NCBI GenBank assembly: GCA_003427395.1
Contig: BFEA01000682.1
Location: 707,617 to 750,042 of the forward strand
DNA: 42,426 nucleotides
Origin: Chara braunii
Lineage: Eukaryota > Streptophyta > Charophyceae > Charales > Characeae
Direction of reading: 5' to 3'
Made by a program: the position numbers and the translations under genes. Below the pieces are notes generated by a model that made no database searches, was not told the DNA's origin, and was given only the letters and a program-made list of their open reading frames with translations. Positions within the stretch are counted from its first letter, which is position 1; each line of letters begins with the position of its first letter. Positions 1 through 10,040 of the stretch are shown in pieces.

Positions 1-431
1 GGTTTAGCGTGGGGTTAGGCGTGGGGTTAGGCGTGAGGCTAGGCGTGGGGTTAGGCATGGGACTAGGCGTGGGTTAGGCGTGGGTTTAGGCGTGGGTTTG
101 GGCGTGGGTTGGGCGTGGGTTGGGCGTGGGTTGGGCGAGGGTTTGGGCATGGGTTTTGGCGTGGGTTTTGGCGTGGGTTTGGGCGTGGGTTTGGGCGTGG
201 GTTTTGGCGTGCGTTTGGGCGTATGTTTTGGCGCGGGTTTGGCGTGGGCTTAGGCATGGGTTTGGGTGTGGGTTTGGGCGTGGGTTTGGGCGTGGGTTTG
301 GGTGTGGGTTTGGTGTGGGTTTGGGCGTGGGTTTGGGCGTGCGTTTGGGCGTGGGTTTAGGCGTGGGTTTAGGCGTGGGTTTGGGCGTGGGTCTGGGCGT
401 GGGTTTGGGCGTGGGTTTGGGCGTGGGTTTA
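1..431. repeat. G-rich 12-bp minisatellite
   Basis: The sequence is built from degenerate copies of a 12-mer close to GCGTGGGTTTGG, with GGGTTTAGGCGT variants at both ends and occasional 6- to 11-base shortened units. It continues off the left edge of the window. Every unit carries G-runs on the plus strand, so the strand has G-quadruplex potential. The Gly/Val/Trp- and Pro/Lys/Thr-rich open frames through it are products of the repeat and not genes. The array stops abruptly at about 431, where AT-rich Helitron sequence begins. Confidence 0.95.
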
Positions 432-433
432 AC

Positions 434-3079
434 GATATAATATATGCGAAATACCAAATTCAATTTGGAACTGGAATTCTATACCTTTACCAACTTGTGT
501 GCAACTAATCACAGCTACACTTCAACCATACAATTGTATACAAATACCAGCTTCTAAACCATCAAACTCTTCTATACTTGTTTTTCCTACAATATCTGAA
601 ATTTCTCGATACTTCTGACTAAATAAAAAACAACATTTTGTTTTCATTTTACTTGCTCAAGCATTATTAAATACTTGGTTATTACAAACATCAAATGAAA
701 ATACAGAAGAATCAATACCGTTAAAAAATCTATCATAAATTATAAAACATCAACAACTTCTCATGTTTCTTACCGGTGAAGGTGACACTGGTAAATCTCA
801 TATCATTTTTGCTATTCAAATGTTCGCTGATAAATGGCAACACCTCAAAAGCATCGCAAAAACTGCAATGAGAGGAAAAACAGCAGTAGGAATCTCAGGT
901 ACGACATTTCATAGCAGGATAGGAATGCATTATCTTAAAGAAAATCGTTATTTTGATCTTCGAAAAACACAACTAAAACACATACTGGCATTTACGTCTG
1001 AATAAACTATACTTATTATTGACGAATTTAGCATGATGAGCAAAACCGATTTCGTTCGTTTGGATATTGCATTGCGCGACTCACGAAAACTTGATATTCC
1101 TCTTGGAAGAATTCATATACTTACATATGGTGATATCTTTTAAATGCCATCCGTAAAGACATACAAATTTTTCATGAACCGTACCAATGCATCTTCTGAT
1201 CACGAAGCATTCAAATTATGGATATTATTTTCCACCCTTATAATATTAACTGATACAATACGATTTAAAACAGATCCTGAATAAGGAATACATTGCAAAA
1301 ATGCTAGATTTGAAATTTCGACTGACGAATTTATCGACATAATTAATAGCAGATTAATTAACGAAACAAAAACAAGACTCGCTAATACAATCGATAAACC
1401 TTCGAGAAAATTGTCATCCTATATTTGTTGCACCTGATAACGATACTCGTATCAACATACTTATACACGCACATTGTGTGAACAATTACAAAATGACCAT
1501 TACCCTGTTCACATTATCGCTGATTTTAAAAATGCATTACAAAAAAGAAATAATCAAGACATTGCACATATAATGTCGTTGCCAGGTTAAAAAATTAGAT
1601 AGATTTGCACATTTTCCCGACCTTTTACCAGGTATGTCAATCATCTTCATGCAAAATATCGATCCTCTCCGGGGAATTGCAAATAGAACATCCGAAATCC
1701 TTTATTCATTACAATTTCCACCTGACACAACATTTTCTATCTTCCATGACAAAAATGCTAATATACATGTGTTAATTCCAACTTGTGCATGTGATTTGGC
1801 TTGTATTTATATTCCAAATCGATCTTTATTTGAACGACTTTCGCTTTTCATTTCTAACAATCTGCCAAAAACATATATCCCGTTTTCAGACAACGATCAG
1901 ATAGATCTTTTACAATCGAACTTCCTACTTCACAAAATATGTCTCAAAGAACGTGCACTCTTCGTACTTTGCAATTTCTTTTTATTTCTTCAATATCTTC
2001 TACAATTTATAAAATTCAAGGTGAAACATCATCTTGCTTATTCGTCGCTGAATGGAAAGCATGTTCTGAAGAAAAAAAACCTAAATATAACGTTCCACAA
2101 CAAGGTTATATTACAGTTTCTCGTGTTATAAACAAATCTGCTTTATTTACTATAAAACCACTTACTNAAGACATTTGTTCATATTTCAAACCTCTTACTG
2201 CTATTCTCAAAGAACACGCACGACTCGAAGTTTTAGCAGAAAAAATTATTTATCAAAATAATTTAACATTAAATCATTTATCAACCCCTTCCAAAAACAA
2301 ACCTTCTAATATTTATTCTCATACATCTCATAAATCACAAAAAAAACATATTTCATCAAACCATCCTCAGCTCGAAAAACATTTACCTTCATCAACACCA
2401 TTACAACATTCTTCTTATTCAAATATCAATCCACTTCCTTCGATTCATTCTCATCTTCCAATTTTACTATGGGATCCACCTTCAAATGATGCACAACTAT
2501 CTTCACAATGCAAATATCACACAATACATCACACATCTTGGCTTTCAGATATACCTATTGACGATTACATGGACTTACTAATGAAAACATTTCCTTCTGT
2601 ATTTTCAACTAACAGTTTTTCATATTCTGCAGGTATTGCACATCGTAATTATACTTTTACAAATCGCCAAATTGACTCCCGTTATCGATTACGCACATTA
2701 GAAACATATGACCATTTTTTCATTCCTCTACATTTGCACGGTAATCATTGGGCACTTTGTTATATCGACATTAAAAATCATATTATTTTTTTCTTACGAT
2801 AGTCTAAACTCTTCAGGCAATTTTTTTCCTTCAAAATATGCACTATTGGTTTTAACATCGTACAGATATTCTTTTAACTATGATAATTTCACCTCAGATT
2901 AATATCCGTGGTCCACAACAAACCAATTCGAATGACTGTGGAATTTTTATATTAACAATGTCACTACATTTACTTTTAACACCACCTTTCTCTCATACAA
3001 CAGATTTTAGCCAATTAGATATGCCCTTTTATCGTTCATTTATACACGATAAACTCACAAAAAAAGTGCTTAAATCATA
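434..3079 (+). pseudogene. Rep/helicase-Ulp1 gene, 3' half (copy 1, decayed)
   Basis: The PIF1-like helicase of Helitrons unwinds DNA during transposition. Here the Walker A motif GEGDTGKS is encoded near 778-801 and the Walker B region reads LIIDEFSMMSK near 1012-1044. The later helicase motif FMQNIDPLRGIAN is near 1645 and the motif VI-like ITVSRV near 2110. From 1939 to 2802 a single open frame runs from motif VI straight into a Ulp1/C48 cysteine protease domain (HGNHWAL near 2737), which shows a helicase-protease fusion. The Gln and Cys part (QQTNSNDCG) is in another frame at 2912-2941. Breaks include TAA at about 738, 1003 and 1141, TAA where the other copy has Trp at about 1282, indels near 1380 and 1590, and an extra T near 2796. 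The N-terminal Rep half is absent. It is not functional as it stands. Confidence 0.85.
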
Positions 3080-3531
3080 ATTCCACAACCACATATTATA
3101 TATTCCTCCTCCATACAACTGTCAATAAATATTTTATATAACTTTGTCTTCACTTATAAAAAAAAAAAACAAATAAGGTTTAATAAACTTAGTTTTTTTC
3201 CTATAAATATTGTTTCCTATTGTAAATAATATTTTCCTCCTACACCTATCCAAATGATTTTTATTTTCTATTTTCTCTGACTTTCTTTATCTAAATTACC
3301 CTAAACTTTGAAAAAAAAAAGAACAGCTAAATTCGATTTACGAAAATACATTCTGTTTCTAAGAAGCATCTCTTCAACTACTTCCTATAAAATGAAACAT
3401 ATAAGACTTCAAATAATGCACATGATCAAGAATAAAAAATCTCATTTTTTTAATTGATACATTTCAATGTTTGTTTCTTGTTTTTTCCAAACAAACAGAA
3501 ATAAATTGTGTTCAAGAACTTTGTCAGTGAA

Positions 3532-4525
3532 ATGGACGCTTCATCAAGTTCCGTACATACACACATTCGATTCTCTCGTTCAACCGATGCACTTATTTTT
3601 GACCCTGTCCTTCACAATTACTACCTACTTTCTGTTGATCATCCACCAAATACACTTATTTCATTAGAACAAATATTAGAAGGATTTCGAATTGCATATA
3701 GTCCTGCACATTATTGTAATATTCCAAACACCATAATCGCACCAACACTTGACGACTTCTTCGTTATGGATCTTTTTTCCATGCAACTATAACACCATTA
3801 TCTATTTTTGTCTCTTACTACAACCCCGCTGAAGTTACAAGAGCACAATATGCATATCACTCTTCTTATTAATCTACACCAAATACAACACAACTTTTTC
3901 ATTTTTTACGACATACTTCACTAATGACATTTCAATCTGACCAAAGAACATTTTTCATCATTGATGTCCCCATTGCTATACGAATAATTTCACACTTATT
4001 ATTTTCATTCATTCTCCTTTCATTTATAACACCCCTTTACATTCTTTATCATTCAGTGCGACACAAGAATTTGAGGAAAAATTGTCATACTACATAAGAG
4101 GAAATCAAACAAATTTTAAAATATCTTTTTATGCTTTCACGCTTACACTTTGTACATTCATCAGCCCAGTATCAAGAGAACTAACTCGTTATAGAGCAAC
4201 CTCACTTTGACTTTACATTATCAACCACAGTTACGACTCTTACATATTAACACAACTTGTTAATCTTTCTGAGCACCTGCTATTTGCATTTCGTCAAAAC
4301 ACACATGAGAATCCAGCTTTTCTTGTACAATGGTTTCTTTGGGGCCCTGGTCCATGGTTCTATTACATTCTCAACCATATTGAACGACGCCCAACTTTAT
4401 ATTAATATTTCCCTTCCCATTCAATTCGACAACTCATGCCTTTCACTGAATACCGACGCGCTTTCCGAGTTGATCATGATAGTAGTGATTTAGCATTATT
4501 TGCTCTCCAATCGCTTGGAATATAA
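3532..4525 (+). pseudogene. ACC1, unknown Helitron accessory gene (copy 1, decayed)
   Basis: I do not recognise this protein. The start at 3532 (MDASS) aligns with the start of the diverged copy at 11266. Reading through one frameshift near 3780 and stops at 3870 and about 4402, the frame encodes roughly 330 residues. Its conserved blocks are RFxRST, NYY, PLISL-like, IIAPxLDDFFVxD, EVTRAQYAYHS, VSRELTRYR, LWGPG and a C-terminal DHDxxDxAxF. The same blocks occur in the same order in the copy at 11266-12958, which differs at about half of its residues, so the ancestor was a real protein. It follows the Ulp1-like domain by about 450 bp. No signal peptide or known domain is evident. The frameshift and the 3870 stop are shared with copy 2. 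Confidence 0.7.
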
Positions 4526-4802
4526 TAAATTTTATATAGATACAAAACTACTCAATAATTCCTCCTTAAACATATTATTACAATATAATGAAGCAAGCAA
4601 ATTTTTTACACGTCTCAATCTGTGTCTCTTTTTTGCTGTTCAAATACCTTTCCTTATCTTTTTNCCCTTTCCCCACCTTTTCATTTCTCTTCCTTTTCAT
4701 TACTTTTTTCCTTTCCTTTCTAAAACATATTTTTTACATTCTTCTCTGCATGACTTTTTATGCATAAATAATAACTTGTATTTTTCTACCTGTACCCAGA
4801 TA

Positions 4803-5072
4803 ATGGCTTCTGGCATATCACATACAGCAGCAAACACTGTTGATCCAAATACTTCGCGTCCAAAGCGCAAACAACCTAACATGGAATAATATTGCAAGTA
4901 TTGAAAGGTCTATGCGAAAAAAAACGCATCTGGACACATATCATTCACAACAAGATGTCTGAACTGCAAGCATTCATTGAAGAACCAAAACCTGTTGGAT
5001 CATTACTATAAGTGAACAAGGATATTTTGCTCAATTCAAATGGCGTTGGGCAGAAGAAGTACGTGTGGTCGA
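4803..5072 (+). pseudogene. ACC2 copy A, truncated
   Basis: This is the first part of the small unknown gene that is intact at 24266-24742. It begins MASGISHT and shows the basic stretch and the region up to RWAEEVRVV. A TAA replaces GAA just after the MxE motif at about 4887, a small deletion sits near 5010, and the frame ends at 5072 where the GC-rich element begins. It lies downstream of ACC1 exactly as in copy 2, which fixes the gene order Ulp1-ACC1-ACC2. Confidence 0.8.
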
Positions 5073-6431
5073 GCGGGCGTGCGGAGAACGACCCCAACGG
5101 CGGCATCGGCAACGACAGCGCGACTTTGTGCGAAGAGCAGGGTGTCGTAGGATGGCGCGCGGGGCAATTATGGCACGGTATAAGCCAGCCGGCGCGGGCA
5201 TTGGGAGCCGCGCAGCCGGTTTGTTGGCCCAAAGCGCTGCACCGCACTGTCTTGTATGGTACTCTGCGGGCGCTGGTATCAGGCTTGGGCATAGCCCAGG
5301 TGACGACAGCGGACTGATACTATGGTGGTTCGGGGATCGAGGCCAGCGGGCGTCGGCGTGGCGGCAGTGGAGTAGCGTGGAGCGAAAGCCTGAGGGGTTG
5401 AGGGCCCTGTGGGGCTATCCCCCTCGGTTTTGCTTATGGGCACGGCGGCGGGCCCAATCCGCGGGGTTGGCAAAGTGCCAGCAGCCCCGCGGTTCCCCGA
5501 CGGTACTTTTAGAATTTTCCCGTTTATTTATTGATTATTGGTCCCTTCGCGGGACGCGAGACTGCGGTAGGAGTGCATGGGGGGGTGTTGTACTTACGGG
5601 GCCGCCTGGAGTGCAATTTCGAACTGTTTGCGTAGCTATGCCTGAGCCACGCCCGACGCCGTTTTGACTGGGACGCGGTGCCGTGAGCCTAGCACGGTGG
5701 GTACACCCCTGAACCGTTGAAACGCAGACCAGGGCGGACCCGGTACGGATCCGGGCTGGGTACGTGCGTGGAGAGGAAAAGGATAAGGGGGTGAGGAGAA
5801 GGCCGGGTGGCCTTGGGAACTATCGTGGGGTATTGCCCCGAACAGGACGCCACCAGGAAGGTCCGCGTGATCAGCCACAGAGGGGTGGCGCACGCAGCAA
5901 GAAAACCCGGGGTAGAACCCGGACAGGAACCGGGGTAAGTGCGTGCAAAGGAAGGGGAGAGGCCGAGTGGCTTCTGGTGGCGCAGCGGGGAATGTCGCTC
6001 CGGGCGAGTNATTCGGGGGAAGAANGGTAGCATGGGCCCNCGCAAGGACAACACATATATATGGAGAAAGGCCCGATGGTTGAGCGTTTTGCTCGTCATT
6101 CGACGGCCTATCGGAGTGCGCCGCTCGAAGAGGCCGATGTTGACGCCAACATCAGCCAAACAGCAGGTAGCGGAGCTACGGCGTGGTGGGGGCAGGGGCT
6201 GACGAGTCGAGGCGCAGTGAGCCAGGGAGAGTGGCGGAGCGAGCAACAATCAGCGGGGCTGGCCAGGCAGGGTTGCAAGGGGTACAGGCAGGCGGACGGG
6301 GCGATGTAGTGGGGAGAAACGACGGGCCGGACGTTGNAGCGCAAGGAGGGCGGATGAACCCGGANGGGATTNGGCGNCNGGTGCATACAGATGNAAGGAG
6401 GGGTGACTATGGCGGAAGGCTGAGCTCATAA

Positions 6432-7135
6432 CTCGCCTATTCCGCACTCATTTTAGGCGGGGAAAGGTGCTCGGTGAGGGTTTTCGGGGCGGGCGACCCC
6501 GAATATGTGGTTAGATTGGGAAGATAAGTAGTAGATCGCGAATTTAGTTGAGAAGAGCTTGCGTGAGGAGCTATGGCGGGGAGGGGTAAAAAGTTACAGT
6601 ATGCTCGTTTCATAACGGAAACAAGCAGGGAAAGATGTTGGGTAGGGATTTCAGGACCTGGTGAACTAGATTATCAAGTCAGTCTTAAAGAAAAATTAGT
6701 GTAGAAAGAGTTAGTGAAGAAAAGGACTGCGCGGAAGAGACGGAGAAATGGATATGGAAGAAGCCGAAAGTTAGTACATCTCGGTCGGGTTTCGACCGAT
6801 TTTCGGGAAATAAAACTCCTCGGTGAGGTTTTGGGGGCTTAAGATTCTGAACATGTGATTAGAATAGGATGAAGGTTAGTGAGTTAGGAGTTAGGAGAAG
6901 AAGGTCGTGCGCCAGAGCGGAAACGAGGCGGAGCGAAGCGGGAGTTTGAAGTACTATAGCTCGCCTATCTCCCAACGGGAACGAACGTGGGAGGGTTCGT
7001 CCCGGAGGGCTTAGGCCGGGGCGACCTCGTATATGAGGCCGGTTTACGGAGAGAGTTAGTAGGAGTAGAGAGGATGGAGAGAACTGGTGCGCAAGCTACG
7101 AGGGAGTAGCGGGTTGACTACGAAATGAACCTACC
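6432..7135. repeat. Four diverged ~176-bp tandem units inside E1
   Basis: Units begin at about 6432, 6604, 6780 and 6960. Each opens with CTCG followed by a short pyrimidine-rich run, continues through a variable TTTTCGGG or TTCAGGAC block, an ATATGTGGTTAGA-like block and a purine-rich tail with GTTAGT. The same unit recurs at 30193 and 30369 in element E2 with the same spacing, so the repeats belong to the element family and not to this locus only. Confidence 0.6.
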
Positions 7136-7485
7136 CTTATGGTAAGGGCAGATCCATCCAATTATGCGCACCCTATCNATGGAAGTAGCNTGGGGCCGGN
7201 CGTGGGATTGGAGTTTGCAGGGTGGCTATGACTCGGAGAGGTGGGAAGGTTGCGTGTTGCATGGGCGAACGAGCGCGGGAGCGAGCACCTACTGGGATGC
7301 AGCGATCAAACGACGAATCTACCCGTGATGTAGCGGGAGATTCATCCCTGCTCTTGCGCATTCAGAAGGAAGGCGGAGGGTGTGACGGAAGAAAAGGGGA
7401 AACTTGGACCTCCCAAGTTGACAAAGGCGCAGCGGAAGGCAAGGAACCTCGCTCAGGGCAGTCAAGGCACCGGAAAGGGGCAGAG

Positions 7486-7547
7486 TTCGCCTGCTTTAGA
7501 ACCTTGGGTGGGGAAGTTTCTGTCAGTCGCCTGCTTTAGAACCTTGG
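7486..7547. repeat. Short direct repeat (22 bp, 40-bp period)
   Basis: The motif TCGCCTGCTTTAGAACCTTG occurs twice, at 7487 and 7527, with a 40-bp period. It is a local tandem duplication. The stretch 7560-7880 that follows shows no gene. Confidence 0.8.
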
Positions 7548-7879
7548 ATTCGTTGTTGGTAAAAATCTAACTGTATGTGTACTGATCTGGGAATTGAAGT
7601 GGTAGGCTAACCATTGCGTAACCCTAACCCCGTGCTAATTGGTAAAGGTTAGCTGCATATTGTGTGAGCCAGGGCAGACATATACTTTGATATGTGTATG
7701 TGTATGGGTTAGATCCGATGAGGGGTTTCACAATAATGGTCCGGTAAAGTAACTTAGGTTGTAGGTAGCTCAACCATATAGGTGAAACCAGGGGTCAATG
7801 AGTGAGTGAGGACTGGTTCGCCTATACGTCAGTACGAACGAGGTTCCTGTACATAGAGATCGAGCTAGATGTGTGCATA

Positions 7880-8125
7880 TCTAGGTGTAGTCACGACTAG
7901 TTCGTCCATCTGTACGTAAGGTGGAGGTAAGTTTTGCCTCGCGTAGGCCCTATCCTGTCGTAGGGGCTCTCGAGAGGTATGGCTAGCGCACTCGGCCGGA
8001 GCGGCCTAAGGAAGCTCCATTTGTGTGTTCGTGGCAAGGTTGGTCCAACTCCTGCGTGACACGGCCGAGAGGGTCCCGCGCTGCCGCGTGCGGTGCCGGA
8101 CTGATGCGCTCGACACCGGTCCCCT
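7880..8125 (+). repeat. Stray copy of the giant palindrome core
   Basis: This segment aligns with 37140-37320 at the centre of the giant inverted repeat. Shared stretches include CCTATCCTGTCGTAGGGG, CGAGAGGTA, GCGCACTCGGCCGGAGCGGC, GCGTGACACGGCCG, GAGGGTCCC and ATGCGCTCGACA. It covers the inner left arm and the loop but not the right arm, so the loop sequence is a conserved part of a dispersed repeat family. Minus-strand open frames here are by-products. Confidence 0.7.
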
Positions 8126-9214
8126 GCATTAGAGGACCGGTCTCCCACTGCATCTTTATTTTTTACCAGTTGCATCAACATGAAACAAAGAAGTTCGGTG
8201 GATTGAAAAAGAAAAGGTTCGGAGGAGTGCTTCGGAAGGTACTGGTGGTTTAAGAACACCTTTGACAACCTGCTCTCGCTACATATACAGGTCTCACCAA
8301 GTTCAAGATGTCAAACTGCAGCCCCTTTCCTATTTCCACGGAAAGTTGGTGAGCCGTTTCCATGGATGTTATCTGGTTGCTCATATGTAGAACAAATAGG
8401 ACATGCTTTTAGTAGTCTGAGCGTTCTGCGTAGCTTTACAGTTGCTGACACCTACAGCAGCTGCACCTGGCTGGTGCAAGATGTTGAAACAACATCCTTT
8501 ATCGCTTTTTCTCACCTACTCCCATGCTGGTGAAAAACAAATAGCCAAACGGAAAAAGGAAGGTAAATGAGAATAGCTACAGTCAACTCTGTCAAACCTC
8601 TAACTCAGTTCAGCTGCCCCTGCTCTAAGAATGAGAAAGTCATCACTCTTTTTGTGCAGTCTATGCCAAAGGGGATCCTCGAGGGCCTGGACAGTCGCCA
8701 GTTTTTCTCAGGCTGGAAGAGGTGTGAAAGGTAACGGGGTTCTCTCTCTTTTGCCACGTGGCGCCGATAAGGTTCGCAGAGCTTGGAGTCCGACACAGAG
8801 GGTCTTAACTAAAGGTTTCTCCTGCGGAGTTCCTGATCATTGCGGATCTGGTAAGAAAACCTGCGACTTTGGTAAGTCGCACTCCCAACGCATGGTGTAA
8901 GGCCACCCGGAGCAAGAGCTGGCTACGATACGACAACTACCTCATGGTAAAGGAGAAGGATAAAGTAGTGAGATATCATTCATTACATCATCTGGGTTCG
9001 AATGCGGGTCTGGTTCGCTTTCTTCGTTTTTCCTCCTTTTTTTTTATAATATTTAATATTTATTTTACATTTCTGTATTATTCTTCCTCCCAAAAGGGCG
9101 AATGGTCTTCAGATATGATCAGGGTTCAGGGTGCAGGGTGTTGTCGACGAACAACGCCATATGAGAAGTTGTCAACAAGATCGACGACGGGAGTACTACG
9201 CTATAATATCGATT
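8126..9214. other. No gene recognised
   Basis: This is intermediate-GC sequence with only short open frames and no family motif that I can name. A GGTTCGAATGC stretch at 8996 resembles a Pol III B box, but no tRNA cloverleaf surrounds it. Confidence 0.5.
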
Positions 9215-9779
9215 ATCTGGGTCGCTTTAGGCCATTAAGCCATCCATCCATTCATCTGTCATCAATTATCTAGGTCGCTTTAAGCCATTAAGTCATCCAT
9301 CCATATATCTGTCATATGTCTGGGTTCGAATACGGAACGGATCTGGCGTGCATTGCTATGGAAAAAACTATCGAAAACCTGTCGATGACTGACGACGAAA
9401 GACCCTCGATGACCGACGACAAAAGGGCCTTGTCCACGATTTGATTCGAATGTCGGTAGTGGCTGGTTGCTTGCGCTTTTTTTCGATGACGCTTTTATCT
9501 GGGTCGCTTTAAGCCATTGAGCCATCCATCCATTGATCTGTCATCGATTATCTGGGTCGCTTTAAGCCATTAAGCCATCCATCCATTCATCTGTCATCTG
9601 TTTGGGTTCGAACACGGAACGGATCTGGTGTGCATTGCTATGAAAAAAATTGTCGAAAACCTGTCGATGACTGTCGACGAAAGACCCTCGATGACCGATG
9701 ACGAAAGGACCTTGTCCACGATTCGATTCAAATGTCAGTAGTGGCTGGTTCCTTGTGTTTTTTTCCGATGGCGCTTTAT
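9215..9779. repeat. Tandem pair of ~282-bp units
   Basis: Two units start at 9215 and 9497 with ATCTGGGTCGCTTT. Each holds a short internal duplication with AAGCCATTAAGCCATCCATC, then GGGTTCGAA, a block of CGATGAC/CGACGAAAG mini-repeats and a closing TTTTTTTCGATGGCGCTTT. On the minus strand TGGCTCAATGGCT resembles a Pol III A box, and ATTCGAATC could serve as a weak B box about 85 bp further on, so a tRNA-derived SINE is possible but unproven. The 81-codon minus-strand frame is a shadow of this repeat. Confidence 0.85.
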
Positions 9780-10040
9780 TATAAATGAAATTATTAAACT
9801 ATTAAATTATTATTAGATTAATTTACTAAACTAATTATAATTTTAAAAAATAAAAATTAATTATTAATTAATATAATTGTTCCCAATACTACGCGATATG
9901 CGACGTACCCTCTTTTTTCTGGTGGCACTTTATTAATTTATATTATTAAATTATTATTGAATTAGTTGATTAACTAATTATATTAAAAATTAATAATTAA
10001 TTATAATTGTTTCAAATACTACGCCATATGCGATGTACCA
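9780..10040. repeat. AT-rich tandem duplication (~135 bp)
   Basis: Two AT-rich stretches each end in AATACTACGC followed by ATATGCGAYGTACC (about 9890 and 10015) and each is preceded by TATTAAATTATTATT. They are diverged tandem copies with no coding content. Confidence 0.65.

Larger units (their letters stand above)
434..5072 (+). mobile_element. Helitron-like element, copy 1, truncated at both ends
   Basis: This block is collinear with 19308-24540 and is recognisable as a second copy of the same element: helicase, Ulp1-like domain, ACC1, then the start of ACC2. The left end is cut inside the helicase gene, directly against the minisatellite. The right end stops in the middle of an ACC2 codon at about 5072, where the sequence switches to GC-rich repeat. 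Neither a Helitron 5' TC end nor a 3' CTRR end with hairpin is present, so both natural termini are lost. Confidence 0.85.
5073..7560. mobile_element. GC-rich dispersed element E1
   Basis: The block from about 5285 onward is a diverged relative of 28880-30460. Shared landmarks in order are CTTGGGCATA, GTTGAGGGCCC followed by GGGCTATCCCCC, a T-rich stretch, GGTCCCT and GGGACGCGA, and then the ~176-bp repeats. Near 5274 TGGTATCAG resembles a plant initiator-tRNA primer site, and 5288-5340 resembles Pol III A and B boxes (TAGCCCAGGTG and GGATCGAGGCC). These two readings point to a retrotransposon leader or a SINE-like head respectively, and I cannot decide. No reverse transcriptase, integrase or gag is visible. 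The open frames here (for example the 200-codon frame from 5065) look like chance frames in GC-rich DNA. A short Lys-rich frame near 7382 (start TEEKGKLGPP) is the only peptide that looks at all natural. Confidence 0.5.

Noticed and set aside
86-463. Long Pro/Lys/Thr-rich and Gly/Val/Trp-rich open frames on both strands.
   Set aside because: They are translations of a 12-bp repeat, which stays open because its length is a multiple of three.
5274-5282. Primer-binding site of an LTR retrotransposon (TGGTATCAG).
   Set aside because: The match is nine bases only, is not conserved in E2, and no LTR end or polyprotein is found; kept only as one possibility for E1.
5065-5667. 200-codon open frame that looks like a gene.
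   Set aside because: It begins in the last bases of the broken ACC2 copy and continues through GC-rich repeat DNA; no family resemblance, and overlapping frames on both strands are equally open.
8990-9012. Possible tRNA gene at GGTTCGAATGC.
   Set aside because: No A box, acceptor stem or cloverleaf can be drawn around it.
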